From: Heteroscillospira sp050943935
GTDB lineage: Bacteria; Bacillota; Clostridia; Oscillospirales; Oscillospiraceae
Assembly: GCA_050943935.1 (NCBI GenBank)
Contig: JBMNQC010000013.1
Span: forward strand, 1 to 50,422
DNA length: 50,422 nucleotides
Direction: 5' to 3'
A program made the position numbers and the translations under genes. The notes under the pieces are model-generated. The model was given only the letters and a program-made list of their open reading frames with translations. It ran no database searches and was not told where the DNA came from. Positions 9,388-16,353 of this stretch are shown here, piece after piece (within the stretch, counting starts at the first letter, position 1; each line of letters starts with the position of its first letter).

Positions 9388-9912
9388 TTATTTCAGTATC
9401 GTCCCGCGGGCGGCTTTCACGGCTATAAGGGCGCAGGCCGCGCCCAGAGCGGCTCCGCACAGCACGTCCGTCAGATAGTGCATGCCCAGATACGGCCGGC
9501 TGAGGGCTATCATGGCGGCGGGAATAAAGCTCCACGCACCCTTTTTAGGGAACAGCAGGGTCAGCGCCGTGGCCGCGGCGAAGGAGGCGCTGGCGTGTCC
9601 TGATGGAAAGCTCCAGGAGGACAGCTTGTCCGTCAGCACCACAAGGCTTTCCAGCACGGAATAGGGCCGGGGTCTGGCAATGAGAGGCTTCAGCACCAGA
9701 TTGTTCAAAACCGCCGTAGAGGCCAGAGCCGCCAGATACACCGTTCCCCGACGCCTTGTGGCTCCAAAGCACAGCAGGGCTATTCCTAAAATTATCCATA
9801 TTATGCCCGCGTCGCCCAATCTGGTGAACATGCGCATCACCGCCGTCAGAGGCTCAAAGCGCAGATGCTCCTGGATGAAGAGCAGGGCGTTTTCGTCAAA
9901 GCTCTGTATCAT
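9388..9912 (-). CDS. PAP2-family membrane phosphatase (undecaprenyl-diphosphatase-like)
   Basis: A 174-aa membrane phosphatase with all three acid-phosphatase motifs: KPLIARPRP, FPSGHAS and SRPYLGMHYLTDV, plus about five hydrophobic helices. Relatives such as BcrC dephosphorylate undecaprenyl pyrophosphate for cell-wall lipid recycling; others act on phosphatidic acid or PGP. Its ATG (9912-9910) follows the TAG of the upstream beta-helix gene (9916-9914) after a single base, so the pair is probably translationally coupled. Substrate not determinable. Confidence 0.88.
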   Translation of the reverse strand: MIQSFDENALLFIQEHLRFEPLTAVMRMFTRLGDAGIIWIILGIALLCFGATRRRGTVYLAALASTAVLNNLVLKPLIARPRPYSVLESLVVLTDKLSSWSFPSGHASASFAAATALTLLFPKKGAWSFIPAAMIALSRPYLGMHYLTDVLCGAALGAACALIAVKAARGTILK

Positions 9913-9913
9913 G

Positions 9914-10627
9914 CTAGGGCTTCAGCTCCACACGGGCGTTTGGCTCCATGACCGTCTCCCGGGGGTGATACACCCGCTTCTCGGCGGGAATGAAGCCCCG
10001 GACATTGGTGACAGGGTATATCCAGCTGTAAGGGCCGATGTGAGTGCCGGGCTGGGTGACGCTGTTGGCGCCTATTCTGGCGCTGTCGCCCAGAACAAGG
10101 CCGAAAAAGCTGTCCTGCAGGTCGGTGACCTGACCCTCATGGCGGAGCTTTGCGTTTTGCTGGTCAAAGCGGCGGTTGGCGGTGATTACGCCGCTGCCTA
10201 TGCGGGCGGAGACGCCCAGCACGCTGTCGCCGCAGAAGGACAGGCTGGCCACCTTGGAGCCGCCGAAAAGCACGGAGTGCTTGACCTCGCTGCCGTGGCC
10301 CACGGAGCAGCCGTCGGACAGTATGGTGTTGGGGCGGATGATGGCTCCCGGCATTATCTCGCAGTTCTTGCCTATATACACGGGGCCTATTATGGTCACG
10401 TCGTTATAGATGACCGTGCCCTCGCCTATGAAGTAATTGCCGTGGAGGTTGGGCGCGTCGCCCCGCACCTCGCCCCGGTTCTCCCGGACGTCCGGCTCGG
10501 TGAGCGCCTTTTTCAGAAAGCTCTTGGCTTTCAGCAGTATCTCCCAAGTCTCGGTGATGTCGTCAAAATATCCGGGAAAGGGAAATTTCTCCGGATGGGA
10601 AAAGTAGTAGGATATCTGTGTGGACAT
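9914..10627 (-). CDS. left-handed beta-helix (hexapeptide-repeat) protein, GlmU C-terminal-like
   Basis: A 237-aa protein. From about residue 55 it is made of hexapeptide repeats (GEGTVIYNDVTIIG, GKNCEIMPGAIIRP, GSGVITANRRFD, IGPYSWIYPVTNVRG). This resembles the acyltransferase/beta-helix half of GlmU and other sugar-nucleotidyltransferases. The nucleotidyltransferase domain is missing, so it may be a stand-alone acyltransferase or a binding protein. ATG 10627 with AAGGAGG is the start. The open frame runs 135 nt further up into an IR-A repeat, but that extension is repeat sequence, not protein. Coupled to the PAP2 gene. Confidence 0.8.
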   Translation of the reverse strand: MSTQISYYFSHPEKFPFPGYFDDITETWEILLKAKSFLKKALTEPDVRENRGEVRGDAPNLHGNYFIGEGTVIYNDVTIIGPVYIGKNCEIMPGAIIRPNTILSDGCSVGHGSEVKHSVLFGGSKVASLSFCGDSVLGVSARIGSGVITANRRFDQQNAKLRHEGQVTDLQDSFFGLVLGDSARIGANSVTQPGTHIGPYSWIYPVTNVRGFIPAEKRVYHPRETVMEPNARVELKP

Positions 10628-10654
10628 GGCGTCCTCCTTTATTAAAACTTTAAT

Positions 10655-11099
10655 GCCGCGCCCCGTACCCCAACGCCCGGGTGCGGCGGTGAAATCAGTC
10701 TGTACTGCGGGGTCGTGTTCTGAAACCCATTTCTTTAAAGAAACGGGTTTCAGGCTTCCCAAAGAACTTGCCTAAATCGGATACTCTTTTGGGCCTCGCC
10801 GACGCGCACAACGCGCTCGTGCGGCAGTAGCTGCAAGCATTGGCCTGCGTCTGGGTGTAGTGCTGCCGGGTGAGCTTCACGCTGAAACCTACTGCCCGAT
10901 TCCATCGATTCAGGCGCGATTTGGTGGCACTATCCCTTCGCCATTTGAATGAGTGAGCTTTAGCTCACGAATGGCCCATGGCGAACCGTAAGTTTCTTTG
11001 GCGGGCGACACCGTTTCTTTTGAAAGAAATGGGGTCGCACTACGCAGTCCGCAGACTGCGCCCCGTTCTCCTCACGGGCGCGCAATGCGCGCCCCTACA
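10655..11099 (+). repeat. IR-A element, copy 1, near full length
   Basis: MITE-like repeat with its left palindrome (GAAACCC...GGGTTTC, 30 bp) at 10722-10751. The middle holds CTCGCCGACGCGCACAACGC and GATTCAGGCGCGATTTGGTG. The right palindrome is at 11005-11038 (GCGAC...GTCGC). It ends in the GC palindrome and CCCCTACA at 11099. It lacks the 76-bp insert seen in copies 5, 8 and 9. Left edge approximate. No gene. Confidence 0.85.
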
Positions 11100-11100
11100 C

Positions 11101-11207
11101 GTCAAAGCCTCCCCTGTGTAAGGGGAGGTGCCCCGCTGGGGCGGAGGGGTTGTCAATCCCTCAGTCAGCTTCGCCTACAGCTCCCTTTGCACAAGGGAGC
11201 CTTTGAC
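11101..11207. repeat. IR-B four-hairpin element, GTGTAAG subfamily
   Basis: Bounded by GTCAAAG / CTTTGAC. The arms contain CTCCCCTGTGTAAGGGGAG and CTCCCTTTGCACAAGGGAG hairpins, each next to a smaller GC hairpin. It directly abuts IR-A copy 1. Confidence 0.85.
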
Positions 11208-11239
11208 TCTACCGCGCCTCCACAATTATTTTCTGTTTA

Positions 11240-12178
11240 TCAGTACGCGTAAACTCCGCCGCCGATGAACTCTCTCAGGAGGGCGTCGGGAGCGAGATAA
11301 TCAGCGCTCAGTCCCTCGAAGCGCTGGAAGGCGGGGAGGATGCTGCGCAGCTCCTCATAGCGCTCCGCGCCCTGGGGCACAGTCTCAAAGAGCTGGGGCG
11401 CAATGGTGCGCATGACCGGCACCTCATAGGCAAAGGAGGTGTCCAGCATCAGGTCGGCCTTGTTTTTGAAGGGGGAGATATACAGCTTCTCGCCCCGGCG
11501 GACGTTGGCCCACATGGACAGGGTGGACGCCGCGTCTGTGCCCCGGTAGAGGTTATCCCGCACGGTGCGGCGCACAAAGCGCATCCAGGTGCCCTTGAAG
11601 CAGATATTGTCATCCGAATCCAGCACATCGCTGCGGGCGCTGATGTACAGCTTGAAGGCGTCCGGATTTTTTCCCGTAATATCGTCGTTCAGGGCGTGGA
11701 TGCCCTCGAACACGGCTATCTCGTCCTTGCCGAGACGCAGGGACTGGCTGGGCTCCACAACTCTCATGTGGCGTGAGAACTCATATCTGGGCACATATAT
11801 GCGCTCGCCCCGGCTGAGGGCGGCGAAGTGCTCGTTCAGCAGTTCCATATCCATGCACAGGGGCGACTCGAAATCGTAATCCCCCTCGGGGGTGCGGGGC
11901 ATGGTTTTTGGAGAAATGGTGTTGAAATAGTTATCCATGGCTATGGCGTGGGTCTGGACGCCCCGGCGCTCCAGCTCCTCCTCCAGCTTCATGGCGGTGG
12001 TGGTCTTGCCGCTGCCGGAGGGTCCCGAGAGCAGGACTATGGGGCTGCGGCTCATATTCTCGATAATGCGCTCCGCCGCGTTGGCAAGGCGCCGGTGGTA
12101 GATATGGTCGCACTCTTCAATAAAGCCCCGAGGATCGGTGTTCACCCGGCGGTTAAGCTCACTCAGCAGATATGGCAT
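11240..12178 (-). CDS. uridine kinase / phosphoribulokinase-family nucleoside kinase
   Basis: A 312-aa P-loop kinase. Walker A is GPSGSGKT (52-59), and the nucleobase-side motif DNYFNTISPKTMPRTPEGDY and FEGIHALND match the Udk-like kinases of Clostridia. Those usually carry an N-terminal TGS/threonyl-tRNA-synthetase-like domain; here only about 45 residues precede the P-loop, so it is a short form. Predicted to phosphorylate uridine/cytidine with ATP or GTP, which is inference. It begins inside the last codons of hemZ (20-nt overlap) with AAGGAG before ATG 12178, so expression should be coupled. Confidence 0.82.
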   Translation of the reverse strand: MPYLLSELNRRVNTDPRGFIEECDHIYHRRLANAAERIIENMSRSPIVLLSGPSGSGKTTTAMKLEEELERRGVQTHAIAMDNYFNTISPKTMPRTPEGDYDFESPLCMDMELLNEHFAALSRGERIYVPRYEFSRHMRVVEPSQSLRLGKDEIAVFEGIHALNDDITGKNPDAFKLYISARSDVLDSDDNICFKGTWMRFVRRTVRDNLYRGTDAASTLSMWANVRRGEKLYISPFKNKADLMLDTSFAYEVPVMRTIAPQLFETVPQGAERYEELRSILPAFQRFEGLSADYLAPDALLREFIGGGVYAY

Positions 12179-13640
12179 CGTAAAACTCCTTTATTTTTAT
12201 TTTGTCCGCGCAGACCTTTTCAATGCCCGCTATATATTCCTGGGGAAATTTGGGGCAGAAAATGCGCTCTATCCTGCCGGTGGGTGACACCAGCTTGGTG
12301 GATGCGCCGCCGCCCAGGGCAATTATGCTGCACAGCTCCTCCATTATACATATGTTGTATAGGTTATCATAGCCTTTTCTGGTCCAGCCCACATTTTCAT
12401 AGCCGCCGGGGGTGAATTTCTGGCGGTAGAGGTAATAGGGGGCGTAGCCCATGTTTATCATACGGTTGTGGGTCTCCATCATCATCTCGCCCACGGTGTC
12501 GGCGCTCATGTGCTCGTGTCCGGCCAGGGTGATGGCGCTGCCCTTTTTGTGGGCCAGAGTGTGGACGGTGATGTTCTCCGGCTTCAGGCGGAATATTTCG
12601 TCCAGCGTATGGGAAAAGCTTTCGGCGCTGTCCCCCGGCAGACCGGCTATCAGGTCCATGTTCACCTGAAAATCCCCGGACGCCCGTACTGTCTCGTAGG
12701 CGGAGAGTATGTCCGCCGCGGTGTGGCTGCGTCCTATGTTGCGCAGCACCTGGTCGTTCATGGTCTGGGGGTTTATGCTCACCCTGTCCACGCCCGCGGC
12801 GCTGAGGGCGGCCATCTTCTCGGGAGTGATGGTATCCGGCCGTCCGGCCTCCACACATATCTCCCGGGTCATGCTCAGGTCAAAGCTTCCGCGCAGAGCG
12901 TCCATGAGCCGGGTGAGCTGCTCCGCGCTCAGGGTGGTAGGCGTCCCGCCGCCCACATAGATGGATATTACCCGCAGGCCCAGCTCCTTCACCACAGCGG
13001 CAGCCGCCTCAATCTCCCGGAACAGGGCCTCCAGGAAAGGCTCCACAAGATGCATGGTCTTTTCCACGGAAGAGGATACAAAGCTGCAGTAGGCGCAGCG
13101 GGTGGGACAGAAGGGTATGCCCACATAGAGGCATATATCCTTAGGCTGTAATGTATCCCTGGCGCGCAGGGCGGCTTCGGCGGAAAAATAGCTGAGCTGG
13201 GCCTTGCTGCGGTCGGCGTCGTAGCGTTTGCAGAACTCGCTCATTGCCAGCCGTGGGGAGGCTCCCTCCAGCAGAGATTTCTCCATGAGCTTGGCGGGGC
13301 GTATGCCGGTGATGGAGCCCCAGGCGGGCTTTTTCCCTATATTGCGCAGGGCGGCCCGGTAAAAGGCCTGCTTCACCATGAACTGGGTGAGCCGCTGCTG
13401 GGCGAGGGCGTCGGAGCGCAGCTCCTCATCCGGCACGGCAGCGCTGCCCCGGTAGGTCTTTCCATCCATGGTGAGCACGCACTTGGCCGTGGCCAGCTTT
13501 TTTCCCCGGGCGAAGCTGATGACCGCCCGGTCGCCCATTGGCGCCCCCTCCGGATATTCGGGGAGCTCCTCCGGATACATGGTGAGCAGCATCTGCTCCA
13601 CGGCGTATTTGCAGTTGTGTCCTATGAGATATAGTTTCAT
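12159..13640 (-). CDS. hemZ: HemZ-type radical SAM enzyme (coproporphyrinogen dehydrogenase family)
   Basis: A 493-aa radical SAM protein, the usual HemZ length. The [4Fe-4S] motif is CPTRCAYC (Cys178, Cys182, Cys185), followed by the SAM-binding YVGGGTPTTL and the HemN-like NMDLIAGLPGDS. The N-terminal 165 residues are the HemZ-specific region (FMVKQAFYRAALRNIGKKPAWGS). Family members are annotated as oxygen-independent coproporphyrinogen III dehydrogenases; no other heme gene is seen here, so the true substrate in this host is open. ATG 13640 is chosen (AAGGAAA upstream); the frame extends into an IR-A repeat. It overlaps the kinase gene by 20 nt. Confidence 0.88.
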   Translation of the reverse strand: MKLYLIGHNCKYAVEQMLLTMYPEELPEYPEGAPMGDRAVISFARGKKLATAKCVLTMDGKTYRGSAAVPDEELRSDALAQQRLTQFMVKQAFYRAALRNIGKKPAWGSITGIRPAKLMEKSLLEGASPRLAMSEFCKRYDADRSKAQLSYFSAEAALRARDTLQPKDICLYVGIPFCPTRCAYCSFVSSSVEKTMHLVEPFLEALFREIEAAAAVVKELGLRVISIYVGGGTPTTLSAEQLTRLMDALRGSFDLSMTREICVEAGRPDTITPEKMAALSAAGVDRVSINPQTMNDQVLRNIGRSHTAADILSAYETVRASGDFQVNMDLIAGLPGDSAESFSHTLDEIFRLKPENITVHTLAHKKGSAITLAGHEHMSADTVGEMMMETHNRMINMGYAPYYLYRQKFTPGGYENVGWTRKGYDNLYNICIMEELCSIIALGGGASTKLVSPTGRIERIFCPKFPQEYIAGIEKVCADKIKIKEFYDAISAE

Positions 13641-13681
13641 ATTCTGTGTTTCCTTAAAAATCTTTACTCCTCGTTTCAGCT

Positions 13682-13930
13682 TGTAGGGGCGCGCATTGCG
13701 CGCCCGGGTAATCCGGTACGGGAGGACGTGGCGCAGCCTGCGGTGGGCGTGATGCGACCCCATTTCTTTTAAAAGAAACGGTGTCGCCCGCCAAAGAAAC
13801 TAACCGTTCGCCATTTGAACAAGCTGAGCCGCGGCTCACCTTGTTCAAATGGCGAAAGGTGAGTTCCGACTAAATCGCGCCTGAGTCGGTGGAATTGGGC
13901 GGTAGGTTTCAGCGTGAAGCTCACCCATAC
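13682..13930 (-). repeat. IR-A element, copy 2, right half only
   Basis: Starts TGTAGGGGCGCGCATTGCGC at 13682, then the right palindrome (GACCCCATTTC...), the CGCCATTTGAAC / GTTCAAATGGCG hairpin with CTGAGCCGCGGCTCA, and TCGCGCCTGAGTCGGTGG. It ends at GCTCACCC. The left half is absent. Confidence 0.8.
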
Positions 13931-13953
13931 TTTCCGCACCACCAAAAGAGTCC

Positions 13954-14080
13954 GCTCCCCTAACAGGGGAGTTGTCGCGCCAGCGACTGAAGGGTTTAAT
14001 TTCTCAGGTCAGCTTAAAGCATATTCAGAGGTTTAAACCCTTCCGCCCTCTGCGGAGGGCACCTCCCCTGTTAGGGGAGG
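13954..14080. repeat. IR-B four-hairpin element, CTAACAG subfamily
   Basis: 127 bp: GCTCCCCTAACAGGGGAG hairpin, GTCGC-GCCA-GCGAC hairpin, GAAGGGTTTAA, centre, TTTAAACCCTTC, GCCCTC-TGCG-GAGGGC hairpin, CTCCCCTGTTAGGGGAG hairpin. It is followed by a small GC hairpin and TATTCA-like heptamers to 14146. Confidence 0.88.
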
Positions 14081-14146
14081 AAAGTTGTTTTAAGCGGCGC
14101 GGAGCGCCTCCTCAACTTCTTCACTATTCACTCTTACTTCTTCACT

Positions 14147-14180
14147 AAAAAAAAGCGGGCCGCCCGGAGGCAGCCCGCTT
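14147..14180 (-). terminator. rny intrinsic terminator
   Basis: On the minus strand AGCGGGC and GCCCGCT form a 7-bp stem followed by eight T residues, just after the rny stop codon. Confidence 0.9.
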
Positions 14181-14183
14181 GGC

Positions 14184-15743
14184 TTATTTGGCGTATTCCA
14201 CAACCTTGGTCTCGCGTACCACGTGCACCTTTATCTGGCCGGGATAGGTAAGCTCGGCCTCTATCTTCTTGGCGATATCGCGGGTGAGCAGAACCATCTG
14301 GTCCTCGGAAACCTCGTCGGGCTTGACCATTATGCGGATCTCGCGGCCGGCCTGGATAGCATAGCAGCTCTCCACACCGGGGAAGCTCTTGGTGACCTCC
14401 TCCAGCTTTTCCAGACGCTTGACATAGTTTTCGATATTCTCGCGGCGGGCGCCGGGGCGGGAAGCGCTGATGGCGTCGGCAGCCTGAACGATGCAGGCGA
14501 TAACGGTCTGAGGCTCCACATCGCCGTGGTGGGCGTGGATGGCGTGGATAACCTCCGGGCTCTCCTTGTACTTTTTGGCCAGGTCCACACCGATGGTGAC
14601 ATGGCTGCCCTCCACCTCATGGTCTATGCTCTTGCCCAGGTCGTGCAGCAGGCCTGCTCGCTTGGCCATGGCCACATCCACACCGCCCAACTCCTCGGCT
14701 ATAAGGCCGGAGATAAGTGACACCTCAATAGAGTGGTTGAGCACGTTCTGACCGTAGCTGGTGCGGTATTTCTGACGGCCCAGCAGACGGATGATCTCCG
14801 GATTGAGACCGTGTATGCCGGTCTCGAAGGTAGCGCGCTCGCCCTCGGACTTGATGACGGCGTTTACTTCCTTCTGGGCCTTGGCCACCATTTCTTCTAT
14901 GCGGGCGGGATGTATACGGCCGTCCACAATGAGCTTCTCCAGAGCGATCCGGGCAACCTCGCGGCGGACGGGGTCAAAGCTGGAGAGGGTGATGGCCTCG
15001 GGAGTATCGTCTATAATAAGGTCAACTCCGGTGAGCTGCTCGATAGAGCGGATATTGCGGCCCTCGCGGCCTATGATGCGTCCCTTCATCTCGTCGTTGG
15101 GGAGAGGTACGACGGATACGGTGACCTCGCTGGCGTGGTCGGCGGCGCAGCGCTGGATAGCCAGAGCGACTATCTCTCTGGCGCGCTTGTCGGCCTCGTC
15201 CTTATACTGGGCCTCCAGCTCTCTGAGCTTCATGGCCTTTTCATGAGTCACTTCAGACTCCAGGTTTGAAATAAGATACTGCTTGGCCTCTTCCACGGTA
15301 TATCCTGAAATTTTTTCCAGCATCTCCAGCTGGCTCTTTTTTACGAGACGGACCTCCTCTTTCTGGGTGTCCACCTCTGCCAGCTTGCGGGTCAGGGCTT
15401 CGTTTTTCTTTTCAATGGATTCGGTTTTCTTATCCAGATGCTCTTCCTTTTGCTGGATACGGCGCTCCTGCTTCTGCAGCTCGGCGCGCTGAGCCTTGCT
15501 CTCCCGTTCAAACTCGGTACGGGTTTTGTGTATTTCTTCCTTTGCCTCCAGGAGAAGTTCCTTTTTCTTGGTCTCGGCGCTCTTTATAGCGTCGTTTATG
15601 ATTCGTGTAGCCTCGGTCTCAGCCGAGCCTATCTCCTTTTCCGAAACCTTTTTACGGTAATGGATACCACCCAGGAAAGATATAATACTGAACACCAGTA
15701 TCAGCACAAGGACACCGATGTAAAATAATACATTATCAGGCAT
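14184..15743 (-). CDS. rny: ribonuclease Y
   Basis: A 519-aa membrane-anchored endoribonuclease that starts mRNA decay in Firmicutes. One transmembrane helix (about 5-27) is followed by a long charged coiled coil (about 30-180), a KH domain with GRIIGREGRNIRSIE, and an HD domain with LLHDLGKSIDHE near 366. Length is typical (about 520). ATG 15743 is given. A TTG at 15752, 5 nt after GGAGG, adds three residues and has better spacing (the ATG is 14 nt away), so it could be the true start. It has its own promoter at 15890 and a long leader. Confidence 0.95.
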   Translation of the reverse strand: MPDNVLFYIGVLVLILVFSIISFLGGIHYRKKVSEKEIGSAETEATRIINDAIKSAETKKKELLLEAKEEIHKTRTEFERESKAQRAELQKQERRIQQKEEHLDKKTESIEKKNEALTRKLAEVDTQKEEVRLVKKSQLEMLEKISGYTVEEAKQYLISNLESEVTHEKAMKLRELEAQYKDEADKRAREIVALAIQRCAADHASEVTVSVVPLPNDEMKGRIIGREGRNIRSIEQLTGVDLIIDDTPEAITLSSFDPVRREVARIALEKLIVDGRIHPARIEEMVAKAQKEVNAVIKSEGERATFETGIHGLNPEIIRLLGRQKYRTSYGQNVLNHSIEVSLISGLIAEELGGVDVAMAKRAGLLHDLGKSIDHEVEGSHVTIGVDLAKKYKESPEVIHAIHAHHGDVEPQTVIACIVQAADAISASRPGARRENIENYVKRLEKLEEVTKSFPGVESCYAIQAGREIRIMVKPDEVSEDQMVLLTRDIAKKIEAELTYPGQIKVHVVRETKVVEYAK

Positions 15744-15849
15744 AGTAAGCAAACACACCTCCAATCCTTTCAAAATTTGGCAGAAAAGTTGACGGAGGAA
15801 TGTGCGGGCGGGGCTGCCAGTTCTGCCCTCCCCCGATTTGTTATGACTG

Positions 15850-15873
15850 CATGAGGATTTCCCCAAAATCCTC
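15850..15873 (-). promoter_or_regulatory. hairpin in the rny leader
   Basis: Near the predicted RNA 5' end, TGAGGATTT and AAATCCTCA form a 9-bp stem around a TGGGG-like loop. It could stabilise the mRNA or serve for autoregulation of RNase Y; neither is shown by the sequence. Confidence 0.5.
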
Positions 15874-15889
15874 AAAAACCATTCACAAT

Positions 15890-15918
15890 ATTTTATCGTG
15901 ATTATGCAATTATGTCAA
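15890..15918 (-). promoter_or_regulatory. rny sigma-A promoter
   Basis: Minus strand TTGACA (15913-15918), 17-bp spacer, TAAAAT (15890-15895). It predicts a leader of about 140 nt before the rny start. Confidence 0.85.
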
Positions 15919-15957
15919 GTAGAAAAGAGCGTATGGTGATGGATAGTAGATTTTCAC

Positions 15958-16200
15958 ATAAAGCTCACCTGACAGTTCCGCACTTTGACGCAGGCCAGGG
16001 CTTGCATCCACCGCCGCACGAGCGCGTTGTGCGCGTCGGCGAGGCCCAAAAGAGTATCCGACTTAGGCAGATTCTTTGGGAAGTCTGAAACCCGTTTCTT
16101 TAAAGAAATGGGTTTCATATCACGACCCCTGCGGTAAAAACCAATTCCGCACCCGCACCCGGGCGCGGAAGCCTGCGGGCGCGCAATGCGCGCCCCTACA
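15958..16200 (-). repeat. IR-A element, copy 3, left half only
   Basis: Contains GCTCACCTGACAG, the CGAGCGCGTTGTGCGCGTCG hairpin region, CCCAAAAGAGTATCCGACTT, the 30-bp palindrome GAAACCC...GGGTTTC and the terminal GC palindrome ending CCCCTACA at 16200. The right half is missing; it breaks at the same GCTCACC junction where copies 2, 4 and 7 end. Downstream to 16312 lie one IR-B hairpin (16209-16226), a GTCGC-like hairpin and TATTCA-type heptamers. Confidence 0.8.
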
Positions 16201-16312
16201 CGCCAAAGCCTCCCCTGTTAGGGGAGCGGATTCTACGGTAGTGCGGAAAGAAAATTTCATCCATCGCGCAGCGACACCACAATTATTCACTATTCATTCT
16301 TCACTATTCACT

Positions 16313-16353
16313 AATATCAAAAGCCCACCCTGTCGGGTGAGCTTTTTGATATT
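16313..16353 (-). terminator. terminator of the TRAP transporter operon
   Basis: AATATCAAAAGC...GCTTTTTGATATT forms an extended stem with CACCC/GGGTG at its tip. The lower part is AT-rich and gives a T-run on the minus strand. It overlaps the stop codon of the permease gene. Confidence 0.8.

Noticed and set aside
10628..10762. N-terminal extensions beginning MGSLKPVSLKKWVS before the beta-helix gene and gyrB
   Set aside because: The same peptide arises from the IR-A left palindrome at several loci; real starts with ribosome sites lie downstream.
10998..11252. Recurring small frames reading GDTVSFERNGVA or FLWRATPFLLKEMGS in repeats
   Set aside because: They are translations of the IR-A right palindrome. 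Frames differ in length and end at random, and deletions in other copies ignore the frame.
13954..14080. IR-B hairpin clusters as a CRISPR array
   Set aside because: Single elements of four hairpins with no regular repeat-spacer periodicity and no cas genes nearby.
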